Assembly: GCA_018292915.2 (NCBI GenBank)
Contig: JACVVK020000215.1
Span: forward strand, 423,501-487,500
Direction of reading: 5' to 3'
DNA length: 64,000 nt
Source: Batillaria attramentaria
Taxonomy: Eukaryota; Mollusca; Gastropoda; Batillariidae
Below, piece after piece: positions 24,136 to 34,979 of the stretch. The notes under the pieces were generated by a model. The model ran no database searches and was not told the origin of the DNA. It saw only the letters and a program-made list of their open reading frames with translations. Numbering within the stretch: position 1 is the stretch's first letter; the number at the start of each line of letters is the position of its first letter. A program made the position numbers and the translations under genes.

Positions 24136-25804
24136 ACCCTCATCATTAATCGTGTGCATTACACCAGATCAGTGGGCCACTTAATGCTCAATATTCAACA
24201 CCCCAGTCAGAGGCTACAGCTTATAGCTGACATACATTTTGCCTCTTAATTAACTTTATAACATTGGCCAAAAGAATGACAGATCTATACTTCTGCACTA
24301 ATGGTACTGTGCATGTCGTTCACTTGTAAGCAGCGCGCATCACTCTCTGGGCTTGGAGAAGGTGATTTAATTGTACAACATGTTGGTAAGTAAATACCGT
24401 ACCGTACCGTACCATACCAAACCAGAAGTCAGCATGAATGAGAGGTCATAAAAGTGTCTTTCGATCAAGTCAGACATGTAGTTCATACATGTAGTCTTGA
24501 CCCATTTGCAAAGAAGGAAATGGAACGTGGTCACTGGGTCTGGATATCTAATGAATTAAACTGTCAATGAGATTTTCAACAAGAATCTGGAAAAGAAGTG
24601 TGTTAGAAAAGCATCAAAGTGGCACTATGCTATGTTAGCTATGTGTTATTGTGCTTTTTTGTTTCAGAGGCAGATGGAGCCGGTGCTGGTCAACATATAT
24701 TCATGTATCTTATTTTTACACGGCAAGCTTGTTTTGTTTGTTGCAGGGTGAAACTTTGCAGTCTGTCAGGGACCGCCCGGCACGAGCAATCTGAGGACGT
24801 GGCCCTCGTGTGTCCGCTATTAGGAGCGCTCTTCTTATGCCGGTAGTACCATGACTGACGCCTTGTCATGGGGCCTCTGCGCCTTGGCACTTACGGGGGG
24901 GAGACTTTGTAGCGCCACCCAAAGTCCGTTCTCTGTTCGGGCTGTAGGTGGATCCCATGTTAGGGCCTCCAGTCTCCACTTTCCTGCGCGTAATCTAAAC
25001 ATATTTTTGGAAGGGTAGTGAGATATGAAAACTGATCAGTTGTCACATAAATGTCTGTCAAGTATGCCAACAGCAGCATATGTGCCTCTCGGGATATGCT
25101 GTTTTCCTCATGCTGCATTACTGCATGACAAAATTGTAGGCTAAAACTCTTCAGGCTGGTAGGGACTAACTTAAAACTAGCAGGCGTTGTAAGAGAAAGC
25201 GCCCAGGTGGCCATCAACCTCATGCTGGTGTGCATGGGACAGACTGTGCTGTGCCTTGTTTGGCTTTAGTTCAGGCACTTATGTAAGATTGGTAATCTGC
25301 TTTATGTATTTTTGTTACATTTTACTAGGAAATGTAACAAAAAGGCATAAACAGTTCTGTTAAAGTTTAAAATTGGGGTTGTCGGAGTGGCTTTGGGACA
25401 GCCACAGTTTCGGTCCTGTTTGTTTTATGACATGTATTTGGCTTGTAAACAGTCTGTCGGGTTGGATGTGTCTCCTGCTTTGCGTCGGTGGTTAGGTTGT
25501 CCCCCCTCAACTTAAGTGCATGGCATGTTTTCTGGGCGACATCAATGCACTTGTTCCATGATTAGCTGGGAAATGTGTTACACAAATAGCAGCATACTTG
25601 GCGGAAAGTCCGCAAAGTTAGGTAGGGTACAGCAAGAAAGAAGATGGACCTCCGGAGGCCCCCGCCAAGCCCATTTTGGGATGCAGCAGTGGATGGTAAA
25701 TATTATTTCCTTTCTTGGGAAATAATAAACTGTTGTAAAATTTCAGTATTTACAGTTGTATTCTCAGCTCTGTTTACATCTTGCTGCTTTAATTGTTTTT
25801 GAAG

Positions 25805-26991
25805 GATGTGGGACTGCGGCCTGGACGACCACTGGACTGAGGGATGGACTGCGTGACGTGTGGACAGCACAAGAATGTAGAGGAGAGGAGACATCTGAGG
25901 GGTGAGTGTGTAACTGTGATTTCCTTTCCTCTTAACATAATTTGTGTTTTGTCAGAACTGGATTGAGGGTTGGACCGCTGGATGGATGACGAAAATGGAA
26001 AGAGGCGACCTCTGAGGGGTGAGTGCATGACTGCAATTCCTTTTTCTCATTCAGCAAACTGTTTGAACACTCCAAGTGTTTTGGTGTCCACAGGTTTGGT
26101 TTGACATTTTTCTTTTCTTTTTTCTTTTGACCTGATTTTGTTAAATTATCATAGGACACATGTATTATAGTTCCTTTCAGGGCCCATGTACTTTGACTGC
26201 CTGTCCTAATGAAAGTGCTAGGTACTCTCACTTTCTTTCAAGAGTAACCTTGACTACTTGGTTCAAGGTCCATGGCCCACAGAAAGCATTGCTAGTTGTA
26301 AAATCTAAATGTTTTCTAAGCTGTTACAGCATATTGCTGCTTTGTTACTGCAGGATGTGTGACCGCGACCTTGACAACCATTGGACTGAGAGATGGATGC
26401 TGGAGGGACGGATGTCTCAAAAATGAAAGGTCCTCTGAGGGGTAAGTGTAACTGTTATTTCCTTTTGTCTTCACGCTGTTAGTGTGTGTGTTTCATAATC
26501 AAACTTTTCCCTTCAGCCAAGCTGATAGGTTTGAAATCTAAATGTTTACTCTTGTGTTCGAGGCTCAGATTGCAACTTGCTGCTTTGTTACTGTAGGAAG
26601 TGGGACTGCGGCCTGGACAACCACGGGATTGAGGGATGGAACGCCAGACGGATGCTACAGAATATGAAAAGATGGATCATCTGAGGGGTGAGTGTAACTG
26701 TGATTTCCTTTTCTCTGCAAAGTGTTTAAGTCTTGTATTGATCCACTTTTGCATCCTTTCAGAAAAGTATGAATGTTGTCATTCGCTTTTAGTAAGAGAG
26801 TCACTGTGACTGTTAAGGTGTATGGAAAGCCTGTGGTAAAATTTCAGTGTTTACTCCTGTGTCTCAAGTTCTGACTGCATCTTGCTGCCTTGCTTCTATA
26901 GGATGTGGACTGCAGCCTTGGCGACACTAGACTGAGGGATGGGTCGCTGTGGGTGGACAACACGAGAATGAAAAGAGGCGACCTCTGAGGG
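25805..26991 (+). repeat. Tandem array of five exon-like units with conserved splice signals
   Basis: Units at 25805-25901, 25956-26018, 26354-26441, 26597-26687 and 26902-26991 share GGATGTGGGACTGCGGCCTGG-type starts, an ACTGAGGGATGGA core and a CATCTGAGGG or CCTCTGAGGG end. The end is followed each time by a donor (GTGAGTG or GTAAGTG) and by TGTAACTGTGATTTCCTTT-type intron sequence. Four of the five are preceded by a version of TTGCTGCTTTGTTACTGCAG. Units are 63-97 bp and the period is roughly 150-400 bp. Confidence 0.75.
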
Positions 26992-27751
26992 GTGAGTGTG
27001 TAATTATGAGTCTTTCCTGTTTGCAGGATTTGCTTCTTGGTAAAAACATCACTTATGGTGAGGTGAGAAATACGCAAAAAGTGTGATTTCCTCTGTTAAA
27101 AGCATTTACTTTTTTCATGCCAGGCATTTTTTTTTTAAAGTGACAAATGTATGTATCTTACAGTTTCCAATGACTACTTTTTTCAGACCAGATTGAGGAC
27201 AGCACATGGCCACTGGAGGATGACCTGAGGGACCAGACGGATGGACGACTTCATCTACAGGACTGGCAAGCAGAGATGGACAGGACATGGGTTACATTAG
27301 TTTAGTTATAGCTTAAGGTAGTGTAGGTAATAGATAGATAGGGGGCCGGCCTCATTAGTCAGGTTAGGTAAGTTAGGGTGAAATGTATTTGTTCTACCAT
27401 CACTGAAGTTGTTTTTTCCTTTGTAAGGAGGATTTCAGCAGACCAAGGCCCAGATGGAAGGATCCCGGAGATGAACCACTGCACTTGACGACACCTGGAG
27501 ATGGGCAACTACGCTGGATGAGACCTGGAGATGGGCCATGCTGATGGACATGTATCATCTGGTAAGCCAAAGAAAAGTGGGCTGTACATAAACAGATTTT
27601 ATCATGATGCCCTCACCCCCCACCCCCCACACCTCCCTCCACCCAAAAATCAAGAGCTGTGCAGCAAATACTTTGTCATATTTCCTTCCCCCCCCCCCCA
27701 CCACCCTCCTGGGCTGCTGTCAGTATGCCAAAATCTGTTTCTGATTCAGGA

Positions 27752-27933
27752 GTCTGAGATGGGCCATGCCACCGGAGTAGCCCTGGAGGTGGGCTACGCT
27801 GCTGGAGTACCGTCAGAGATGGACTACACCGCTGGAGTACCCCTGGAGAGGAGCCACACCACTGGTGTACAACTGGAGATCTCCGCCACTGGAATACCCT
27901 TGGAGATGGGCTATGCTGCGGCTGCTGGACAGG
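27752..27933 (+). repeat. 30-bp tandem repeat in an exon-like block
   Basis: Six units of about 30 bp are built on GAGATGGGCTACGCTGCTGG followed by AGTACCCCTG. In one frame they read as a decapeptide repeat of the type EMGYAAGVPL. The block is bounded by an acceptor at 27749 (CTGATTCAG) and a donor at 27934 (GTGAGT). The upstream block at 27490-27545 carries related CTGGAGATGGGC.A units, so the repeat spans two exons. Whether it is translated is unknown. Confidence 0.65.
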
Positions 27934-28799
27934 GTGAGTTTGATATTTGACCTCACCGTTTGTTGTGCACTTTCGTCAAATTTGTTTTGTGTTTCTCCAG
28001 GTTAGCCTATGACATAAAACCATAACTATGAAATTAAGACTGAAGGTTAAGTGCACATTGGATATGCCGCACTTTGTGTTATTTTCATTTGTATACTGCG
28101 TTCCAGTTCAGTACAATGCCATGTTTTGTTTGATGTACTACAGATAGGCCACCAGATGCCAGCGACCCTTCCCATCCCTCCACCTCCCATCCCAGTCCCC
28201 TACCCCTCCCAGTCCCAGTCCTAACCTCCCCATCCCACCATCTCCTTTTTCTTTTCTTCTATTCCATGCTGTACTTTCTGTATCATGTACAGTTGCTTTT
28301 TTGTTGTTGTTCCCTTCCCCTCCCCAGTAGGGCCCCTGATGCCATGTCTGACATACTCAGGCGTGGTGTCAGTGGGCAGTGCAGCACCAATGTTGAGTGT
28401 TCAGAAACTGCATAAATATATATACAACTGTATCAACTGTATATATAGATCTGTTTTGAAAGGAAAATTTGTCATTCTCATTGTAATATAACTGTTTGTC
28501 TTTTGGTAAATCAAATTCTTTTGCTCGCGTTATTTTTGTCTGTTCTTAAATCAGGTTTTGGCTTTTTCCATATTTTCAAATTTCCACATAGGCCATTACG
28601 TTTTTGGGCAGTTAAGCAAAAAGTAAGACTCGAGTTGTTCTGTAATGGCCTTTCACTGTTCTTTGGTGCTGCACTCATCTGTTGTCAGGAAAAATTCTGC
28701 ATTCTGCATCATTTAAATCATCAGAAAAAATCTGCTGTCAGATAGTTAAATGGCCTAGGTGCTTATCAAAATGATAGTGCTTATAAGACCCATTACCAA

Positions 28800-28890
28800 A
28801 TTCCCTTTCATGTATCTCTTTGGCTTTTGTTATTGCGTCTCTTTGGCTTTTGTACACATCTTCAAAATTCGTGGATACTTTTATAGGAAT
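28800..28890 (+). repeat. Third, partial copy of the 30.85/31.6 kb duplicated block
   Basis: CCTTTCATGTATCTCTTTGGC ... TTTGTACACATCTTCAAAATTC matches the end part of the blocks at 31055-31145 and 31795-31880. Confidence 0.6.
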
Positions 28891-29000
28891 ACTACAGATT
28901 AGCCAGTCCATTTGCTGTTTTAGGGTTGTTATGTGGTTGTTTTATTATTTATTTATTCTCTTATTATTATTATTATTTTATTTATTTATTTATTTATTTG

Positions 29001-29083
29001 GGGGGTCGAATGGTAGAGCGTTGGACCTCTTATCACCCTATGTGGTGGAAAAGGATGTTAAACCCCCAAACACCCACCCACCC
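29001..29083 (+). mobile_element. tRNA-derived SINE (family A), copy 13, internally deleted
   Basis: The head GGGGGTCGAATGGTAGAGCG is joined at the anticodon region (GGACCTCT) directly to TATCACCCTATGTGGTGG and the CCCA tail. About 90 bp of the body are missing. It is flanked on both sides by TTTA repeats. Confidence 0.85.
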
Positions 29084-29814
29084 TTATTTATTTATTTATT
29101 TATTTATTTATTCTTTTTTTTTGGGGGGGTGGGGGGGGTGGTTGCATGCTTTACATTGTCAAGTCAAAGGGGGGGGGGGAGGGGGGGTAGGGGGGTGGCA
29201 GCAAATGGACTGGCTATTGTACTGCAGAATTTTCCCTCACAACAGATGTGCAAGTAATGTTTCAGTGTGTGTACAGTTTATTCTGACATATACTTTGAAA
29301 ATAATTTTTTCCCGTGAAATGCATACACAGAGATATCAGTTAAATTTTTCTTCAGGCTTTTCTTTTAGTAAACATGATTTATGTGATATTCAACAAATTC
29401 ACTAAGTTTTTGCTCTTTTTTTTTCATTTTTAATTTTAACGAAGTCGGAAAATGTTTGTGGTAAAACTTGTTTTTGGTCAAAATTCATTATATTACTGAA
29501 ATTAAATGTCTGTGGTCACCTTCAGTATTACATACATAAATCAGTAGTATGCTTCAGACTTGATAATCCTTAAGGGGGGGGGGGGGCAATAGATCCTTCC
29601 GGCAACTCATTTTGTACATGTATTTCACATTATTTTCATTCTTCATCGACAGGTTTAGTACTAGGACCCTAGGGACCATGTTATACTGAAGGTGACCTGA
29701 ATGTCAGAATGAACTGTGCACTTATCTGGTTATTAGGTTTAAAGATGCAGCTTTTTTTAATTATCATTTCCAATTATTATATGTTGTTTGTTCGTTTAAG
29801 AGGGGGGTAGGGGC

Positions 29815-30057
29815 GTGGGCTAGCCCCCAGTGGGGCAGCACACGCACGCACACTGGGGTGTGCCAGGGTGCGCCATCTCATGGTAGCTCCCAGCACTCCA
29901 CCTCGCTGCGCGAGGGTAGGTCGTGCACTGGTCAGTCTCCCTGTCCGACCCCCGGCAGACCCCCCGGGATCCTCTGCCCCTCAGCACCACACCTGGGCGG
30001 TTCTGGTAGGTCCATTCTTCCTCTTGTCTCGTAACCGTGGGGCCATGTCCCATTAGT
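29815..30057 (-). repeat. Inverted partner of the block at 34510-34775
   Basis: Read on the minus strand, this block and the + strand at 34510-34775 share, in order, GGGGC/CCATGG, GGAAG, TACCA/CACCAGGA.CG, GTG.TG(G/A)G, a CTGGGAG..ACCATG segment, CACACCCTGGC, CCCAGTGTGCG and GTGTGCTGCCCCACTGGGGG. In one frame both end in C(V)CCPTGG. No family was recognised. Confidence 0.65.
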
Positions 30058-30854
30058 GGAAGGTTTCAGTGCTGTGGTTGTGCTGTCTGGCTTGGCGGTG
30101 ACAGATTCCCTTTTCTCCCAGAAAGGGACTTTTGGGCTGCACTCTTTTTCAGGTTCTAGTATTGCTTTCAGAAGGTATGTGTGTGTGTGACGTGGTCTGG
30201 TTGTGTATCAGACAGCCAGAATGCACATGAGGGGTGCTTTCATGACCAGCATCATTACTTTTACACTGGGAAAACTTTTGTTCGCTTGGGAGACTCTTGG
30301 GGGCTAACACTTGGTCAGCCCCCAAGGGTAAAGAGGGGACACTTTTTTTTCACCCCCCCCCCCCAGCCCAAAGACCCCCCCCCCCAAAAAAAAAAAAAGA
30401 CAAAAAAGGAAAAATAAGTTGTGCACAGGACTACAGAAAGCACTCAAAAAGAAAAAGAAAAACAAAAAAAGCCCCCACCCCACCCGAAGAAAAGCAACAT
30501 CAACCAAAAAAAGCGCCAATGGTCTCTCATTTGCCCGAGTCTTTTCGTGTTTGTGCATGGAAAAAAACAAACAAACAAATAAACAATGACAGTTCATACT
30601 GTCAGCATATTCTGCGAGGGCCATCTGGTGTCTGCAGTATGTACATTAAACCAGAGTCACCTTTTGGAGGTTCTCTGATTATTGTGGATTTCATTTATGT
30701 CAGTGAATGTTGCAGTCACACTACAATGTAAAATGTGTCACACTACATTTCTGTCTTCAACCTCCCTGCACATTCCTCGCGATCTGCAAGAGATAATGCA
30801 CGAAATAAGTATGGCATGTCCTGTGTCAAAAAACTGTTGAAGATTGGACCGTTA

Positions 30855-31905
30855 CTGGTAGGCGTACACATACAAATATGGTCTTTCTTGCCTGGTTTTA
30901 TTTGGCGAGAACTGCTTCGTTTTCTTTGTCACTGTACTGTTGTGTACACCACAATGCCATCATTTCTGTGATGGCTCTCTCACCTGTACAATTTGGTGAT
31001 ATCAGCTGCTTGTTATTACTATTTCTGTTGCCATCTATGGCTAGTTTAGTTTCACTTGCCTTTCCCTTTCATATATTTATTTTGCACTTGTAATTGTATC
31101 GCTTTGGCTTTTGTACAAATCTTCAAAATTCATGGAATCTTTTATGGAAAAGGAAAATTGACCACCCCTGCCACCACACACCCCTCATCCCCAATCCCAA
31201 CCCCCCTCCCCCCCTCCCCAACAACAGAAAACAATGTCTAACCTTCCCATCTTAAAAAGACAGAAGTCTCATATACTGTTAGTGGTTGATGATACGAGAA
31301 AGGTAAGGCATCCTATCCGACGGGCATGGTTACCTCTCTCATTCATCTACCACTGTCACCAACAAAACCCATTGTCTATCCTTCCCATCTTAAAAAGACA
31401 GAAATCTCATATATTATTGTTAGGGGTTGATGATACGAGAAAGGTAAGGCATCCTATCCGACGGGGATGGTTACCTCTCTCATTCATCTACCACTGTCAC
31501 CAACAAACCCCAGTGTCTAACCTTCCCATTTTACAACTGACAACCTTCCTTACCGCCCCGCCCCCCCCCCCCCCCTACTTGGCCTCAGAATGGAGTGGTA
31601 GGCATACACACACAAATAGTCTTTATTGCTTGGTTTTATTTGGCGAGAACTGCATGGTTTTCTTTGTCACTGTGCTGCTGTGTACACCGTAATTCCATCA
31701 TTTCTGTGATGGCAATCTCACCTGTGCAATTTGGTGATATCAGCTGCTTGTTATTATTTCTGTTGCCATCTGTGGCTAGTTTAGTTTCACTTGTCTTTCC
31801 CTTTCATGTATTTCTTTGACTTTTGTAATTGTATCGCTTTGGCTTTTGTACAAGTCTACAAAATTCATGGAAACTTTCATAGAAAAGAAAAATTGACCAC
31901 CTCTA
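30855..31905 (+). repeat. Tandem direct duplication of about 740 bp
   Basis: The block at about 30855-31180 (TGGTAGGCGTACACATACAAA, TTTATTTGGCGAGAACTGC, GATATCAGCTGCTTGTTATTA) recurs at about 31595-31905 with the same order and about 90% visible identity. Each copy is followed by a C-rich or CA tract and then by the hairpin repeat at 31238 or 32100. Confidence 0.8.
31238..31510 (+). repeat. Hairpin-containing repeat, copies 1 and 2
   Basis: Two tandem units of about 138 bp share CTTCCCATCTTAAAAAGACAG, TTGATGATACGAGAAAGG and a hairpin in which GGTAA..CATCC pairs with GGATGGTTACC (31302-31335 and 31443-31475). Further copies lie at 32100-32232 and 34198-34280. The core is better conserved than the flanks. 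Confidence 0.75.
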
Positions 31906-31946
31906 CCATCACTCCCCTCACCCCAACCCCCTCCCCCCCACCTCCC

Positions 31947-31948
<2 letters not shown>

Positions 31949-32012
<64 letters not shown>
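31949..32012. repeat. (CA)n microsatellite
   Basis: About 32 CA units directly upstream of copy 3 of the hairpin repeat. Confidence 0.95.
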
Positions 32013-32017
<5 letters not shown>

Positions 32018-32099
32018 CACCCTCCAACAGACTTATACATACACATACCAATACACGCACACAGACCATACATACCACCATCACCAACAACAAAAACCA

Positions 32100-32232
32100 G
32101 TGTCTAACCTTCCCATCTTAAAAAGGCAGAAGTCTCATATACTGTTAGGGGTTGATGATACGAGAAAGGTAAGGCATCCTATCCGGCAGGGATGGTTACC
32201 TCTCTCATTCATCTACCACTGTCACCAACAAA
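32100..32232 (+). repeat. Hairpin-containing repeat, copy 3
   Basis: Same unit as at 31238: CTTCCCATCTTAAAAAGGCAG, then the GGTAAGGCATCC ... GGGATGGTTACC hairpin at 32168-32200, then CTCTCATTCATCTACCACTG. Confidence 0.75.
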
Positions 32233-32410
32233 AACCAATGTCTGACCTTCCCTTTTTGTTTTAAAACTTGTGAACTAAAAAAAAAAAAAACCCAACAAAC
32301 GTCCTGCTAGTTCCAGTTGTCTCATACTTGACCTCAGAATAGACTGTTTGGGCATACAGAAAAAAGAAAAGAAAAAAGTTGGGCATACTGGAGATGGGCA
32401 TACAGAAATT

Positions 32411-33000
32411 GCTCTGGCTTCTGCGACCTCCGTGGATTCCACTCATGACCGGGGAGGAATACCACTGGAGGACCACCACAGGGTGCTCAGGTGCAATTAA
32501 AAAAACCCAGAACAACCAAAAATTGCCTAAAGTTTCAGCCTGTAACAATACCTATGGCTTCTGCATCCTCCGTGGATTCCACTCATAACCGGGGAGGAGT
32601 ACTGCTGGAGGACCATTGCAGGAAGTTCAGGTACCAAAAAAAAAAAAAAAAAAAGCCAAAACTGTTTCCTAAAGTTATAGCCTGTGGCAATACCTATGGC
32701 TTCTGCAGCCTCCGTGGATTCCACTCATAACCGGGGAGGAGTACTGCTGGAGGACTATTGCAGGAAGTTCAGGTGCAATTATAAATAATAAAAAAAAGAA
32801 ACGTGCACTGCAAGTTTTGACAAAGAATAAGAGTTTGTAGGACATTCAGGTAAAAAACAAAAGAATAAAAAGCCAAAACTGTTGCCTAAAGTTTCAGCCT
32901 GTGACTGCACCTACTGCTTGAGCGACCTCCGTGGATTCCACTCATGACCGGGGAGGAATGCTACTGGAGGTCTATCGCAGGAAGTTCAGATGCAATTTTA
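32411..33000 (+). repeat. Four-copy tandem repeat of about 140-215 bp
   Basis: The core CTCCGTGGATTCCACTCAT followed by AACCGGGGAGGAG and TGCTGGAGG occurs with its CGTGG at 32431, 32571, 32713 and 32930. The linkers share CCTAAAGTTTCAGCCTGT and GCAGGAAGTTCAGGT. The last interval is longer because it includes GCACTGCAAGTTTTGACAAA, which itself repeats at about 33028-33072. Confidence 0.85.
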
Positions 33001-33108
33001 AAAAAATATTAAAAAACAAAATTGCGCACTGCAAGTTTTGACAAAGAATAAGAGTTTGTAGGACATTCAGGATATCTGATGTGGAAGGAAGGAAGGAAGG
33101 ACGGACAT

Positions 33109-33109
<1 letters not shown>

Positions 33110-33204
<95 letters not shown>
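33110..33204. repeat. (CA)n microsatellite
   Basis: About 47 uninterrupted CA units following a (GGAA)n run. All frames crossing it are repeat translations. Confidence 0.95.
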
Positions 33205-33206
<2 letters not shown>

Positions 33207-33549
33207 TCTTGTCATTCTGAACTTACTAGTAGCCGCAAAATAGTCTTTGTTGCTTTTGCGGCCTTAAATCATAAATATTCACCCTTGTTGATCTGAAACT
33301 TCTGGACACACAGTCAAGTCCAGTGTAGGATGTGTTAGATTGATGCATCGAGACTTTGAGGCAGAACTGTAATGTCTGACCTGGTGTACAACACTTGCGT
33401 CACTGATTGTGCCTGTTCACTCCTCTCTATGCTTTCCAGCATACATTGTCTTCACCATCAAGCTTTCTCAATAGTGCATGCTGTATGATAGCCGGTTGTT
33501 GCTTTGCAGCGTTGCATGGTTTGTGAACAGTTCTTTCAAGTCTTGTTGA

Positions 33550-33727
33550 GGGAGCCGGGGTGGCCGAATGGTAGAGCGTTGGACTTTCAATGCTCAGGTC
33601 GTGAGTTCGAATCCCGGCTGGGACCAAATATTTGTGCTGGCCTTTTTTTCTTCGTTGCCCCGTCTTTGATCACCACCCTTACGTGGTGGAAAAGGAAGTT
33701 AAACTCCCAAACACCCACCCACCCACC
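33550..33727 (+). mobile_element. tRNA-derived SINE (family A), copy 14
   Basis: Full-length direct copy with head GGGAGCCGGGGTGGCCGAATGG, B-box GAGTTCGAATCCC, body and a long CCCA tail. TTTCAAGTCTTGTTGAG occurs on both sides (33533-33549 and 33730-33746), which is a clear target-site duplication of about 17 bp. This marks a recent insertion by a LINE-type mechanism. Confidence 0.92.
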
Positions 33728-33749
33728 GTTTCAAGTCTTGTTGAGTCTT

Positions 33750-34190
33750 TGCACCACCAGCTTCACTCCCACCATTGCAGTTTGTTCTCCCCACCAAACA
33801 TGTGATCAGCAAAGGCACTTTTCAGCGCTTTGAACATTGCATCCACTTAGAACTTGCTTTCCATTGTTGAGTCCATGCTTACCAGTACTCATTTATGAGC
33901 CACACATATTTTTTTTCAAATCTAAATAAGTGAGTCCATGCTTAACCGTGTAGCAGTCACCTCTTTGGTCCACACATAAACATTACAGAACCATGCACCT
34001 TTTCTTTATATCAAAATAGGTGTCCCCCTCATCAAGTGGGTGTGAGGGCGGGCTCCCAAAGCCTACAAAAGTTTCCCAGGAACGTTAAGTGCAGTAAAAG
34101 TATATGATGTTTGTCTTGAATTCACTATCTCATGCACATTCTGGTGTATGCTCATGAAGTCATGCTGTAGTCTACTGCACATGCACTCAG
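33750..34190. other. Stretch without a recognised gene
   Basis: No domain, splice-supported exon or repeat family was seen. A short phrase (GTCCATGCTTA, CACACAT) is duplicated at 33870-33985. Confidence 0.5.
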
Positions 34191-34197
34191 CATGGCT

Positions 34198-34280
34198 GTC
34201 TCATATACTGTTAGGGGTTGATGATACGAGAAAGGTAAGGCATCCTATCCGGCGGGGATGGTTACCTCTCTCATTCATCA
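34198..34280 (+). repeat. Hairpin-containing repeat, copy 4, isolated
   Basis: CTCATATACTGTTAGGGGTTG, then the GGTAAGGCATCC...GGGATGGTTACC hairpin at 34233-34265 and CTCTCATTCATC. This copy lies 2 kb from the others, so the unit is not only a local tandem. Confidence 0.75.
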
Positions 34281-34509
34281 ACCCTTCACAGTATGTGGTA
34301 CAGCTTTAGTGCTGAGTGGAATGTGCAGTAAACTACAGCCTGCCTTTGTGAGTTGTCTGGTAGTACAATTAGGCCCTTCCACACACACATACTGGATGAA
34401 AGGAATGCTGGAATCCTGGGAAGGGGTGCACTACCCAAAAGTTCCCTTTCTGGGGGACTAGGGACTCTGTCGCCTTCAAGTCAGCGCGGCACAACTGCAG
34501 TGCTGATTC

Positions 34510-34775
34510 CTTCCACTGGTGGGGCATGGTTCCATTGGTTGCGGGACAATGAGGAAGGTGGGCCACCAGGATCGACCCAGAGTGTGGATGCTGGGGAAGG
34601 CAGAGGAGCGGGAAGGAAGGGAGAGGGGGCTGACCGGGGGCGGCGGGGAGATCTGGCCAGTGGCGGCCTCCCTCGTGCGGTGAGGTGTTGTGCTGGGAGA
34701 GACCATGGGATGTCACACCCTGGCTCATCCCAGTGTGCGCGCGTGTGCTGCCCCACTGGGGGAGAGCCCACGCCC
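34510..34775 (+). repeat. GC-rich block, inverted partner of 29815-30057
   Basis: See the partner block. The end ATCCCAGTGTGCGCGCGTGT and GCTGCCCCACTGGGGG is the best conserved part. It may be the remnant of a protein-coding element, but no known domain is visible. Confidence 0.6.
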
Positions 34776-34979
34776 CAACCCCCCTCTGGCGCGCTGGTAA
34801 TTATCATTAGCCATAGAATATGACAAGATGGCAGTGTTTATAGGGAGTTTTTCAGCGGTTTCTGAACTGTTGAAAAACTTAGTGTCGTTTGTTTCTGTTT
34901 TTCTAACGGTTGTTATTGCATGTTTCACTGTTGCAGGCTTAGTGCAGAAACGCAAATCTTTTCTGCAGGAAAACTGCAA

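Larger units (their letters stand above)
23010..28490 (+). ncRNA. Candidate spliced non-coding transcript with tandemly duplicated exons
   Basis: From 24.7 to 28 kb there is a series of exon-sized blocks bounded by good acceptors and donors: 24747-24842, 25805-25901, 25956-26018, 26354-26441, 26597-26687, 26902-26991, one from 27187, about 27442-27561, and 27750-27933. A possible last exon starts at 28144 after TACTACAG. The blocks carry stops in every frame or cannot be joined in one frame; for example 25956-26018 is closed in all three. I therefore infer a non-coding RNA rather than a protein gene. A TATA box at 22984 could be its start. Exon linkage is not proven; only RNA data can show it. 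Confidence 0.4.

Noticed and set aside
25805..26018. A protein-coding reading of the duplicated exon units
   Set aside because: The first unit is open in one frame, but the second is closed in all three, and later units have stops near their ends, so no joined frame exists.
25805..26991. A CRISPR array, because of the regular repeats
   Set aside because: The units are exon-like with splice signals, of uneven spacing and diverged, in a eukaryotic context. They have none of the short identical repeats and unique spacers of CRISPR.
34353..34823. 156-codon open frame over the GC-rich block
   Set aside because: The inverted copy at 29.8 kb keeps only the last part of this frame, and no known domain is visible. 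It is kept as a repeat, not as a gene.
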